From Myxococcales bacterium (GTDB lineage Bacteria; Myxococcota_A; Bradymonadia; Bradymonadales; GCA-2716585), in contig PBBL01000028.1 in assembly GCA_002716585.1 (NCBI GenBank), positions 1 through 37,067 on the forward strand: a stretch of DNA of 37,067 nucleotides, read 5' to 3'. The notes beneath the pieces were generated by a model. The model made no database searches. It saw nothing but the letters and a program-made list of their open reading frames with translations, and was not told the origin of the DNA. Positions 9,381 to 20,247 of this stretch are shown in pieces. Positions within the stretch are counted from its first letter, which is position 1. Each line of letters begins with the position of its first letter. The translations under genes and the position numbers were made by a program.

Positions 9381-12300
9381 ATGAGAGCACACCCTCTGCA
9401 TGCCGCGCTCCTCGCCGCCGCGCTCCTCGCGACCGCCTGCGGCAACATGACCGATCGCAGCCAGGACGGCCTGCGCACCCTGCTCGGGCCAGGGCTCCAG
9501 CACATCGACCCGGCTTGGGACACCCTCCTGTCGGGCAACACCGACCAGGCGCGCGAGGCGCTGAGCCAGAGCGGCGCCGATCAGACCCCGGAGGGGCGCG
9601 CCTGGCGCGCCCTCGGGCGCTGCGACGCCAACTACCTGCTCGGCCACTACAAAGAGGCGCTCGCCGCCTGCGTCGAGACCGTGGAGGCCACCCCCGCAAA
9701 ACCCCCCGCGCAGTGGGCGCTGATGCGGCTGGAGAGCATGCGCGCCCTCAGCCCGGGCTTCAGCGAAGGGGTCGCGCCCGCGCTGATGGCGATCCAGAAG
9801 GCCGACGCGACCCCCGAGGGGGTCCAGAGCCCGGTGCTGACCCGCTACCTCGCCGCCCGCGTCGGGATGGCCCGCGACTTTGAGCTGTGGTACCGCTCGG
9901 ACTCCGAAGATCCCTTCTCGGGCGACCCGCACGGCGTGCCGACCGTCTGGTCCATGGTCGGGCCGACGAGCCTCTACGCCAACCTCGACCTCGGCGAGAC
10001 CTCCGAGCCGGAGCGCGACGACGCGCTCGCCGACACCTACGAGCTGCTCGGCTTCACGCGGCGGACCTCGCGCGAGCAGACCAACGGGCTCCAGGCCAAC
10101 CCCTCCCTGTCCCTCTCGGGGGTCTACGTGGCGGAGACCTGGGTGACCGTCGATCGCGGCGGTCGCTTTGACGTCGCGGCCAACCTCCAGGGCTCGGGGA
10201 TCGTGTTCATCGACGGCGAGCGGGTGCTCGTCCGCGACGCGCGCCAGGAGCTTGGCCCGGCGGAGGTCGTCGCCCGCGACGTCGAGCTGACCCCGGGGGT
10301 CCACCGGATCCGCGTCCGGCTCGCCTACGAGCGCGGCTACCGCACCGCGTTCGGGGTGATGCTCCTCCCCCGCCGCCAGGGCACCCGCATGACCTTCAGC
10401 CCGACCCCCCCGAAGGGGCAGCGCGGTCAGGTCGAGGGCCGCGGCGAGGTCGCCCCGTGGATCGGAGAGGGGATCGATCTGGGGAGGTTGAGCGACGACC
10501 GGCTTCGGCTCTACCTCGCGGCGTGGATGGCGACCGAGTTTGTCGAGGAGGCGATCGCGCGCGACGCGCTGGCGCGCCTGGAGGAGCTGGCGCCCGACTT
10601 CGCGGGCACCTGGCTCGTGCGCGCGAAGCTGATGGAGCGCCTGTGGAGCCTCCCCGGCAAGGTGCGCAGCCGTGAGACGATCAAGGCGATCCGCAAGGCC
10701 ACGGAGGTTGATCCCAAGGCGGGGCGGGCGCTCCTCTGGCTGGCCTCGGAGCTGCGCGAGCAGGGCCTCAAGGACGACGCCGCCGACGCGATCGCCGCCT
10801 TGCAGGAGCTGCGCCCGGACGAGGCCAGCACCTGGGCCGAGGCCGCCCGCTACTACCGGTGGCGCGCGTTCCCGACCCAGGCCGAGGAGGCGCTGGCCCG
10901 CGCCACGGAGCTGGACAGCCGGGACTGCGGCCTCATTCAGGAGCTGGACGCGGTCTACCGGGACCGCGACTTCGCCCCGAAGCGCGAGGAGATCCCCGAC
11001 GCCTGGTTCTCGTGCGATCTGTTTCGGTGGCGCTACGCCCGCAACGTCGAGTTGATGAGGGGAGAGCACGCCACGCTGATGAAGCTGCTGGAGCGCGACG
11101 TCAAGCGCTACCCCTGGCGCACCTGGTCCTGGGCGGCGCTCGCCCGCGGCAAGGTGGAGCTGGAGGGTGAGGAGGCCGGACTGGAGGCGATCAACAGGGG
11201 GCTCGCGCTGCACCCGGGGGAGCAGGATCTGCTCAAGACCCGCTCGGACCTGCTGGCTCGCCTCGGGCGGCTGGACGAGGCGCGCGAGACGCTGCGGGAG
11301 GCGCTCAAGGAGAACCAGGGGGCGTTCGGGCTGCACCGGGCGCTGGCGCTGCTCAACGGGCAGCTCCCGCTGGCCGACCTGACCGCCAACGGCATCGCCG
11401 CGATCCGCGATTACGAGCGCGACCCGGTCGCCTTCCCCTCCGACGCGATCTACGTGCTCGACTACATGGCGCGGCGCTACTTCGAGGACGGCTCCAGCGC
11501 GGACGTGACCCACCTCGTGGTTCGGGTGCAGAGCAAGGCAGGGCTGGACGAGTACGGCGAGGTCCGCTTCCCCCGTGGGGCGATCCCGCTGATGGCGCGG
11601 ACGGTCAAGCGCAACGGCGCGGTGGTCGAGCCGGTGCGGGAGAAGGACAAGCCGGTGATCTCCATGCCGTCGCTCGACGTGGGGGACTACATCGAGTACG
11701 CCTACCTGACCTTCAACGGCCGCAACCCGGCGCGTCAGGGGTCGAGCGTCGGGGCGAAGTTCTTCTTCAGGATGTCGAACATCGCGTCGGCCCGCTCGGA
11801 GTTCATCGTCGAGGTGCCCGAGGCGTGGAAGCCAGACTTCGTCAGCCGCAACGACGCCCCGCCCATCGAGGAGTCGAGCGCCGACGGCTACACCCGCTAC
11901 CGGTTCATCCGCACCAGCTCGGCCCAACCTCGCCAGGAGCCGATGAGCGTCGACAACGACGAGTACCTGCCCCACGTCCAGCTCATCCACCGCTACACCT
12001 GGGAGGACACCCACCGGGCGTACCAGGATCAGCTGATCACCGCGCGCGCCTCGGCGCCCATGCTCACCCGACGCGCCCAGGAGCTGACCCGCGGCAAAAA
12101 GAGCGACATGGAGAAGGTCCGAGCGATCTGGCGCTTCGCCAACACCCACGTGCGGACGCGGCGGTTCCTCGACTTCAGCACCACGGCGGCGCACATCGAG
12201 GCGTCCGGCGAGGGCAACCCGGTGGTGCTGATGAGCGCGCTGCTGGGGGAGGTGGGGATCGAGACGGAGATCGTCAAGATCCGCGGCGCGACCCAGGACC

Positions 12301-13160
12301 CGGCGGAGACCGCGATTCCAGCGTTCGGGGCGTACAACTTCACGGCGCTGAAGGTGTCGGTGGACGGCGAGACGCTGTGGCTGAACCCGGTGGGGCGAAA
12401 CGCGCGGTTCAACTACCTGCCGGTGTCGGTGCAGGGTCAGCCCGCGATCCGCGTCGAGCCCGGCGCGGACCTGAGCCGGATCACGATCCCGACCTGGCCC
12501 GCGGAGCTGGAGCGGCGAGACGTGCGGTTTGATCTGACGCTGTCGGCGGAGGGCGACCTGACGGGCGAGGTGACCGAGACGCTCCGAGGCCAGTACGGGA
12601 TCGGGCGCCGGGACTACTACGACGAGCAGGGCTCGGAGGACAACATCCGCAAGTACGTCGAGCGCAAGGTCAACTACGACTTCAACGGCAGCGAGCTGCT
12701 GGAGTACACGATCCGCGGTCGAGACGAGCCGGACGCCGAGCTTGTGCTAACATACCGATTCAAGCGCGACGGGTACGCTCGCCGCGCCCCGAGCGGCGCC
12801 CTGGTGATCCAGGACCGCTACGATCTCATGGACCTGATGCGGAGCTTCGCGCGGCTGCCGGAGCGGACCGTCCCCATGTTGATCGACGACCAGAACCACG
12901 ACGAGGTCCACGTCGCCCTGACCGCCCCGGAGGGGACGCGCGTGCTCGGCCCGGGCGGGCCGGACACGCTCACCTACAACAGCGCCTTCGGTGAGTACAG
13001 CCGCACCGTGGAGCGCGAGGCGAACACCATTCGGATACACCACCGCCTCTTTGTGCCGATCCAGCGGATCAGCCCCGAGGCGTACGCCGAGTTCGCGGAG
13101 TGGGCGGGCGACATCGACCGCGCCACGTACGGTCGCCTGGAGATCACCAAGGCGCCGTGA
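9381..13160 (+). CDS. Large lipoprotein, DUF3857/transglutaminase-like paralogue lacking catalytic residues
   Basis: 1259 residues. It starts with a lipoprotein-type signal (ALLAAALLATAC followed by GNMTD), so Cys near residue 20 is the likely lipid site. Its layout parallels the preceding gene: beta region (FDVAANLQGSGIVFIDGERVLV), TPR-like helical repeats, DUF3857-like part (RFPRGAIPLMARTVKRNGAVV, DVGDYIEYAYLTF), then a transglutaminase fold. At the triad positions the residues differ: the GDCKDK segment reads GEGNPV (Gly945/Asn946), the His position reads Asn986/Phe987 (AYNFTALKV) and the Asp is Asn1002 (LWLNPVG). It is therefore probably a pseudoenzyme with a binding or scaffolding role, perhaps partnering the active paralogue. 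The function is inferred. Confidence 0.84.
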   Translation: MRAHPLHAALLAAALLATACGNMTDRSQDGLRTLLGPGLQHIDPAWDTLLSGNTDQAREALSQSGADQTPEGRAWRALGRCDANYLLGHYKEALAACVETVEATPAKPPAQWALMRLESMRALSPGFSEGVAPALMAIQKADATPEGVQSPVLTRYLAARVGMARDFELWYRSDSEDPFSGDPHGVPTVWSMVGPTSLYANLDLGETSEPERDDALADTYELLGFTRRTSREQTNGLQANPSLSLSGVYVAETWVTVDRGGRFDVAANLQGSGIVFIDGERVLVRDARQELGPAEVVARDVELTPGVHRIRVRLAYERGYRTAFGVMLLPRRQGTRMTFSPTPPKGQRGQVEGRGEVAPWIGEGIDLGRLSDDRLRLYLAAWMATEFVEEAIARDALARLEELAPDFAGTWLVRAKLMERLWSLPGKVRSRETIKAIRKATEVDPKAGRALLWLASELREQGLKDDAADAIAALQELRPDEASTWAEAARYYRWRAFPTQAEEALARATELDSRDCGLIQELDAVYRDRDFAPKREEIPDAWFSCDLFRWRYARNVELMRGEHATLMKLLERDVKRYPWRTWSWAALARGKVELEGEEAGLEAINRGLALHPGEQDLLKTRSDLLARLGRLDEARETLREALKENQGAFGLHRALALLNGQLPLADLTANGIAAIRDYERDPVAFPSDAIYVLDYMARRYFEDGSSADVTHLVVRVQSKAGLDEYGEVRFPRGAIPLMARTVKRNGAVVEPVREKDKPVISMPSLDVGDYIEYAYLTFNGRNPARQGSSVGAKFFFRMSNIASARSEFIVEVPEAWKPDFVSRNDAPPIEESSADGYTRYRFIRTSSAQPRQEPMSVDNDEYLPHVQLIHRYTWEDTHRAYQDQLITARASAPMLTRRAQELTRGKKSDMEKVRAIWRFANTHVRTRRFLDFSTTAAHIEASGEGNPVVLMSALLGEVGIETEIVKIRGATQDPAETAIPAFGAYNFTALKVSVDGETLWLNPVGRNARFNYLPVSVQGQPAIRVEPGADLSRITIPTWPAELERRDVRFDLTLSAEGDLTGEVTETLRGQYGIGRRDYYDEQGSEDNIRKYVERKVNYDFNGSELLEYTIRGRDEPDAELVLTYRFKRDGYARRAPSGALVIQDRYDLMDLMRSFARLPERTVPMLIDDQNHDEVHVALTAPEGTRVLGPGGPDTLTYNSAFGEYSRTVEREANTIRIHHRLFVPIQRISPEAYAEFAEWAGDIDRATYGRLEITKAP

Positions 13161-13254
13161 TGAACGGCGCCGTCGGGCATAAGCCCGCGGCTGCGTGGTT
13201 TCAAGAACACACGCCGCCCACGCGGCGACACGCTGAACTGGAGAGGTCATCGCC

Positions 13255-16200
13255 ATGACCGAAGCCCACACCGACCCAACGACCGACGCGGACGCCTCGG
13301 AGGCGCCTGAGGAGGCGACCGCCGAGCCCGCTCAGGCCACGCCTCCGAAGGCCGAGGCGCCCGGTGATCACTACAGGGAGATCCGCAGCTCCGTCCTCAG
13401 CGTCCAGCGGCTGATCCTCGGGCGGCTGCGCTGGGAAGGCGCGGTCCACGCGGGGGCGGTGACCGCGGCGTCCCTCCTGCTCGGAGCGCTGCTGTTCGCG
13501 GTCGTGCCCGCGCAGGGGTGGATGCGCGCCCTCTTTGTCCTGACGTGGCTCGGCGCCACCGGGGCGGTGGTGTGGTGGCGCACGATCGCCCCGTCGCGCC
13601 GCTTCGCCCGCGTGCAGGACGTCGGCCAGTGGGTGGAGGAGGCGCTCCCCGAGTTCCGCAACGACATCACGGCGTCGCTCCAGTTCGGGCGCGACTTCGA
13701 CACGATCCGCGACAACGGGCAGATGAGCGTGGCGCTGATCGCGCGCCTGCTGAGCGCCACCCGCGCTCAGGTCAAGGAGCGCAGCCGCGACATCCTCGCG
13801 GCGGCGCCCAGGGCGCAGGTCCAGGTCGCCGGGCTGGTGATCGCGGGCGCGCTGGCCGGGTTCGCCGTGGGCGGCCTGGTCGCCCCGGACGCCCTCTCCC
13901 GCGGCCTCTCCGGGCTGGCCTTCGGGGCGTCGGCTCCGAAGGAGGCGACCACCGATCAGGTGATCGAGCGCAGCGCCATCGTGGCCGACCTGACCCTGAG
14001 CTACAACTTCCCGGCCTACAGCGGGCTCCCGCCGCGGCGGCTGCTCAACACGACGGGCGACATCGAGGTGCTGCGCGGCACCGAGGTGACCTTCGAGGCG
14101 ACCGCCATCCGGCCCGTCCGCCGCGCCGAGCTGCTCCTCAAGACCGACGCCGCCCCCAGCGAGGAGGGCGAGTCCAGCGAACCCCAGCGGTTCCTGCTGG
14201 AGCGCCGCCCCGGCGGACGGCTGGTGGCGCGCTTCAACGCGCTCGACAGCGGCACCTACACCATCACCGCCACCCTGGAGGACGGCACCGAGGTCGAGGA
14301 CGGGATCCAGCGCAGCCTGGTCGTGCTCCCCGACGAGAACCCTCGGATGACCGTCTTTCAGCCCGACTCCGAGATCGACGTCGCCCCCGGCGACGTGGTC
14401 ACCTTCGTCTTCGAGGCGTCGGACGACTTCGGGCTCACCGAGCTGGCGATCGTGACCGCCCTCAACGGCGCCGACGACGACAAGCAGCGCGCCCTCATCA
14501 AGACCCTCGACGGCAGCGCCCAGGCCGCCGTCCCCGGCGACAGCCGCCCCACCACGGACGAGCAGGGCGACTCCACCCGCAGCATCAAGGTCGAGCACCT
14601 GCTCGACCTCGTCCCCTACAACCTGCGCGCCAAGGATCAGCTCGTCGTCTGGCTGGAGGCGATCGACAACGACACCGTCTCCGGCCCCAAGGTCGCCACC
14701 TCCGAGCCGATCCTCCTGCGGGTCGCCTCCCCCGAGGACAAGCACCTCCAGATCATCGCCGAGCAGGAGGAGATCGTCGAGGCGCTCATCCTCAACCTCG
14801 CCGACTTCCTCGAAGCGCCCATCGACACCGCCCTCACCAACGCCAGGGGCGACCGCTCCCGCGGGCTCTCGCCCGACTGGGGTCCCGAGGAGCTGGGCGA
14901 GCGCTTCAAGAAGGCGATCCCGCCCCACACCGCCTCCGGCGAGATCGTCGCGACCATGAACGCCCTGCTGGAGCGCATGGAGCAGGACCCGCTCATGCTC
15001 AAGCGCGACTTCGACCTCTTCAAGATGACCCACGACGACCTCAGCGAGCGGTTCGACGCCGAGGAGGCGCTGATCAAGCGCCTCACCCCGGCCGCCCGCG
15101 ACGTGCGCCTGAGCGCTCCCCAGCTCCAGCGGCTCGCCGCCGCCCGCAAGGACACCGTCCGCTCGACCGAGCAGGGGATCCTCCGCCTCGACGACCTCAT
15201 CGCCAGCCAGCGCATGGAGAACGCCCTGGAGACCGCCAAGGACCTCCAGGAGGCCAAGGAGCGCCTCCGCGAGCTGCTGGAGAAGTACAAGGAGACCCGC
15301 GACGACGCCCTCAAGGCCGAGATCATGCGCGAGATGATGCGCCTGCGCCAACGCATGATGGAGCTGATGGCCAAGATGAAGGACCAGCTCAAGGACCTCC
15401 CCAAGGAGCACATCAACATGGAGGCCCTGGAGAAGGAGGGCCTCATGAAGCAGGCCGGCGACATCAACGACAGCTTCTCCAAGATCGAGGAGATGCTGGA
15501 GAAGGGCGACATCGAGGGCGCCCTCAAGGCCCTCGATGAGATGGGGCAGAACATCGACGACATGGTCGCTGGCATGGAGGAGGAGTTCAGCGGGATGCAG
15601 CCCGAGGGGCTCTCCGAGCTGGACAAGCAGGCCTCCGAGATCATGGACGAGATCAACGACCTCCAGGCCCAGGAGGAGAAGATCGCCGAGGAGACCGACG
15701 AGCTGGCCAAGGAGATCGAGGAGTCCCAGCGGGAGATGCTTGAGGAGGCGATCAACGAGTTCTCCGAGCAGCAGCTCAAGCGCCTCGACGAGGTCGAGAA
15801 GCGGCTCGACGGGATCGACGCCCCTCGCCTCCACCCCCAGGACCAGAGCGACCTCGACCACGCCCGCGAGAACGCCGAGCGCCTCCGCGAGGCGCTGGAG
15901 CAGCGCGACATCGCTCAGGCGCTCGACGAGGCGCGCAACCTCGAAGGGCAGCTCCAGCGCTCCGAGAACAACATGAAGATGCGCAACAGCTACACCCCCA
16001 AGAACGACCCGCGGCGCCCCTCCTACCAGAACGCCAAGGACGGCGTGCAGCGCGCCCGGCCCCGCTCCAGCGAGATCACCGAGGCGCTGGAGCGCATGAT
16101 GGAGAAGGCCCAGGACGGCGGCGCCACGCCCGATCAGAAGGCCCGCATGAACAAGCTCGGGCAGCGGCAGGGCGAGGTGCGGCAACGCCTCGGGCAGCTC

Positions 16201-16578
16201 CAGAAGAAGATCAGCGACATGCAGGGTGAGCTGCCCATGCTTCAGGAGCAGCTCGCCCCGGGGATGGGGGAGGCCGGGCAGTTCATGGAGGGGGCGCAGC
16301 AGCGCCTCAACCAGGGGCAGGGGCGCAAGGCCCACGGCAACGAGCAGATGGCCCTCGATAAGCTCGGCGACCTCAAGCAGTCGCTCAAGCAGACCCTCAA
16401 GAAGGAGAAGATGGGCCAGCAGGGCCGCGACGTCTCCCGCGAGCCGGTCGCCATCCCCGAGGAGGACCGCAGCGCCCCGCGCGAGTTCCGGGAGGACCTC
16501 ATGGAGGCGATGAAGGAGAACAGCCTTGAAAACTACAAGCCCGAGCTGCAGCTCTACTACGAGTCGCTCGTGCGCTGA
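13255..16578 (+). CDS. DUF4175-like membrane protein with long coiled-coil region
   Basis: 1107 residues. An acidic N-terminus (about 1-38) is followed by transmembrane helices at about 64-84 and 89-108 and a third at about 189-210. Next come beta-rich domains at about 230-480 (segments such as SYNFPAYSGLPPRRLLNTTGDIEV and DNPRMTVFQPDSEI-type Ig-like strands), and then a very long charged helical part from about 500 to 1050, rich in Glu, Lys, Met and Gln (MREMMRLRQRMMELMAKMKDQL). This architecture matches the DUF4175/TIGR02302 group by general pattern; I could not confirm it by search. The ATG at 13255 has GGAGAGG upstream. It probably forms an inner-membrane scaffold with its large part in the periplasm. 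Confidence 0.75.
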   Translation: MTEAHTDPTTDADASEAPEEATAEPAQATPPKAEAPGDHYREIRSSVLSVQRLILGRLRWEGAVHAGAVTAASLLLGALLFAVVPAQGWMRALFVLTWLGATGAVVWWRTIAPSRRFARVQDVGQWVEEALPEFRNDITASLQFGRDFDTIRDNGQMSVALIARLLSATRAQVKERSRDILAAAPRAQVQVAGLVIAGALAGFAVGGLVAPDALSRGLSGLAFGASAPKEATTDQVIERSAIVADLTLSYNFPAYSGLPPRRLLNTTGDIEVLRGTEVTFEATAIRPVRRAELLLKTDAAPSEEGESSEPQRFLLERRPGGRLVARFNALDSGTYTITATLEDGTEVEDGIQRSLVVLPDENPRMTVFQPDSEIDVAPGDVVTFVFEASDDFGLTELAIVTALNGADDDKQRALIKTLDGSAQAAVPGDSRPTTDEQGDSTRSIKVEHLLDLVPYNLRAKDQLVVWLEAIDNDTVSGPKVATSEPILLRVASPEDKHLQIIAEQEEIVEALILNLADFLEAPIDTALTNARGDRSRGLSPDWGPEELGERFKKAIPPHTASGEIVATMNALLERMEQDPLMLKRDFDLFKMTHDDLSERFDAEEALIKRLTPAARDVRLSAPQLQRLAAARKDTVRSTEQGILRLDDLIASQRMENALETAKDLQEAKERLRELLEKYKETRDDALKAEIMREMMRLRQRMMELMAKMKDQLKDLPKEHINMEALEKEGLMKQAGDINDSFSKIEEMLEKGDIEGALKALDEMGQNIDDMVAGMEEEFSGMQPEGLSELDKQASEIMDEINDLQAQEEKIAEETDELAKEIEESQREMLEEAINEFSEQQLKRLDEVEKRLDGIDAPRLHPQDQSDLDHARENAERLREALEQRDIAQALDEARNLEGQLQRSENNMKMRNSYTPKNDPRRPSYQNAKDGVQRARPRSSEITEALERMMEKAQDGGATPDQKARMNKLGQRQGEVRQRLGQLQKKISDMQGELPMLQEQLAPGMGEAGQFMEGAQQRLNQGQGRKAHGNEQMALDKLGDLKQSLKQTLKKEKMGQQGRDVSREPVAIPEEDRSAPREFREDLMEAMKENSLENYKPELQLYYESLVR

Positions 16579-16609
16579 GACACCCCCTGTGGATGAGCTT
16601 CGACGCGCC

Positions 16610-18318
16610 ATGATGACACCACGACGACGCCTCACGCTCGCCGCCCTCCTGCTGGGCGCCGCGATCGCGCTGTTCGCGCCCCCGGCCGCCGCGCAGGAGG
16701 CCACGATCTCCGCGCTGAACGAGGCGATCGGCAACTGGCAGCTGCCCGAGGCCAAGAACATCCTCGACACCCTGGAGTCCGGCGGGGAGCCGAGCGCCGA
16801 GCTGATGTTCCAGCACGCCCGCTACGACTACTTCAGCGGCTCCTACGCCACCGCCCTCGATCGCATCGATCAGGCCGTGGCGCTGTCGGGCGGGGACAAC
16901 GCCCGCTACGCGGCGCTGCGCGCGACGGTGGCCGCGACCGCCGAGGTGGTCAAGGACTACAAGGAGTTCAAGTCCCCGAACGGCTACTTCGTGGTCCGGG
17001 TCGAGCCAGGCAAGGACGAGCTGCTCGTCCCCTACGCCTTCGAGACCCTGGAGGCCGCCTACGAGCGCCTCGGCGACACCTTCGGGCATCGGCCACCGCC
17101 CCCGGTGGTCGTCGAGATCTACCCAAAGGCGGCGACGCTGGCGAAGGTGTCGGGGCTGACCGAGGACGAGATCAAGACCAGCGGCACGATCGCGCTCTGC
17201 AACAACAACCGCCTGATGTTCACCAGCCCCAAGGCGCTGGTGAAGGGCTACACCTGGCGCGACACGCTCTCGCACGAGTTCGCCCACCTGGTGATCACCC
17301 AGAAGTCCAACAACACCGTGCCGATCTGGATGCACGAGGGGCTGGCCAAGTACAACGAGCGCGTCTGGCGCGGGGTGGGCAACCACCTGATGAGCCCCAG
17401 CAGCGAGAACCTGCTCGCCAAGGCGGTCACCAGCGACGAGCTGATCACGTTCGAGCAGATGCACCCGTCGATGGCCAAGCTCCCCAGCCAGGAGGCCACG
17501 GCGCTGGCGTTCGCCGAGGTGTACACGGTGATGGAGTTCGTCCACCGCAAGCAGGGCGACGCCGCCTTCTCCCGGCTGCTGGAGCTGATGCGGGAGAAGG
17601 AGGACGCCAAGGCGGCGATCACCGAGCTGCTCAAGGTCCCGAGCTTCGAGCGCTTTCAGAAGGACTGGATGGCCTACCTGAGGTCGCGGCCCTCGAAGAC
17701 GTTCGACGAGGAGGCGGTCTTCATCGAGAAGCTGGAGTTCGCCGGAGACAAGCAGGAGAGCGAGCTGTTGGAGATCGGCAAGAAGGAGGCGCGCGACTAC
17801 ATCCGCCTCGGCGAGATGCTCCAGGTGCGCGAGCGGTACGCGGCGGCGGTGGTGGAGTACCAGAAGGCGCGCGAGCTGATCGGGGACCACAACCCGATCC
17901 TCCAGACCCGCCTCGGGCGGTCGCTGATCACCATCGGCCGCCACGAGGAGGCGGCGGAGGCGCTCGCCGGGTCGCTGGCGTACTACCCCAACTACCACAC
18001 GACCCACCTGCTGCTCGGCGAGGCGCTGCTGAAGGCGGGCGAGCTGGAGCGGGCGGAGACCCACCTGATGGAGGCGCTGGGGATCAACCCGTTCGACCCG
18101 GCGGTGCACGAGAACCTGGCGGCGCTCTACACGCGCCAGGATCGCGCCGAGGACGCCAGTCGCGCGCGGGAGAACCTGCGGCTGGCGTCGCAGGAAGGGC
18201 GATCTTGTGAAGGAGCGAGCGGTGTGGTTGAATCCACCACCCGGAATGAAGGGCGGCGGCTGGGCGGTTCCAGGCCCGAGGACGACGCGAAACCCCTTGA
18301 AGACAGGACCAACTTCGT

Positions 18319-18322
<4 letters not shown>
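16610..18322 (+). CDS. Secreted HExxH metallopeptidase (peptidase MA-like) with TPR repeats
   Basis: 570 residues from ATG 16610, chosen because a clear signal peptide follows ([19 protein letters not shown], cleavage after PPAAA). An earlier in-frame ATG at 16526 lies inside the previous gene. Zinc motif HEFAH at 222-226 and a downstream Glu243 in MHEGLAKY form a gluzincin-type site, as in peptidase MA/DUF1570 proteins. N-terminal helices (about 30-100) and the C-terminal third (about 400-535) carry TPR-like repeats ([40 protein letters not shown]). Likely a periplasmic protease acting with the neighbouring proteins. The stop overlaps the next start by 4 bases (ATGA), implying translational coupling. 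Confidence 0.82.
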
Positions 18323-19313
<991 letters not shown>

Positions 19314-19317
<4 letters not shown>

Positions 19318-20234
19318 CCAGCGACCCCACCGACTCCTCCAGCCTACGAGAGCGCTTCCTCGACCCCACGGTCGTCATGCGCATGGGGGGGCTCCTCGTG
19401 CGCGCCCGCAGCGTGGTCGAGGGGGCCATCGCCGGGATGCACCGCTCCCCCCACAAGGGGTCGAGCGTCGAGTTCGCCGAGTACAAGGAGTACGCGCCCG
19501 GCGACGAGATCAAGCACATCGACTGGAAGGCGTTCGGCAAGTCAGACCGCTATTACGTCAAGCAGTTCGAGGACGAGACCAACCTGCGGGCCTACATGGT
19601 GTTGGACGGCTCCGGGTCGATGAACTTCGCCTCCGAGGGCTGCCCGACCAAGCTGGAGTACGCCCAGACGCTCGCCGCCTCCTTCGCCTTCCTCATGTTG
19701 AGGCAGGGGGACGCGGTCGGGGCGCTGGCGTTCGACGACCAGCCAGGGCTGATGCTCCCGCCCAGCTCCAAGAGCACCCACCTGACGGACATCCTGCACG
19801 TCCTGGAGAGCCTGCCCGGCGACGGGCGCACCGACATCGCGGCGGCGCTCCAGGCGCTCGCGGAGCGGCTGCGGCGGCGCGGCATGCTGGTCATCATCAG
19901 CGACATGCTGGACGACGCCGAGCGGGTCATGACGATCGCGCGGGTGATGCGCAAGCGCCGCCAGGAGGTGGCGATCTTCCACATCATCGACCCGGCGGAG
20001 CTGGATCTGCCCTACGAGGGGCTCACCATCTTCGAGGGGCTGGAGGGGGAGGAGGATCTGCTCGTGGACCCGGACGACATCCGCGACCGCTACCGCGAGG
20101 AGATGCGCGCCCACCTCAACCAGATCGAGACCGAGTGCCGCGAGGGCGACATCGAGTACTTCCGCACCGTCACGACGCGCCCCCTGGAGCTGGCCCTGAT
20201 GGACTTCATCGTCGGCCGCCTCCAGGTCCGGTGA
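19314..20234 (+). CDS. DUF58 domain protein with VWA-like metal site
   Basis: 306 residues from a GTG start overlapping the MoxR stop (GTGA). The DUF58 hallmark [21 protein letters not shown] is at about 54-74. It is followed by a VWA-type MIDAS motif, D98-G-S-G-S102, and by [25 protein letters not shown] further on. No transmembrane helix, so probably cytoplasmic or peripheral. The DUF58-MoxR pairing is widespread; this protein is likely the direct MoxR client or adaptor. Confidence 0.93.
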
Positions 20235-20247
20235 GGAGGGACCCCCG

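Noticed and set aside
9357..12194. Minus-strand open frame of 945 codons opposite the lipoprotein gene
   Set aside because: Arg/Ala/Gly/Val/Leu-rich shadow with no motif; the opposite strand encodes a lipoprotein with homologous domains.
13201..16770. Minus-strand open frame of nearly 1200 codons opposite the DUF4175-like gene
   Set aside because: Its product is a monotonous Leu/Gly/Val/Glu sequence, the mirror of GC-rich codons on the coding strand; no domains, and the plus strand has clear signal and transmembrane features.
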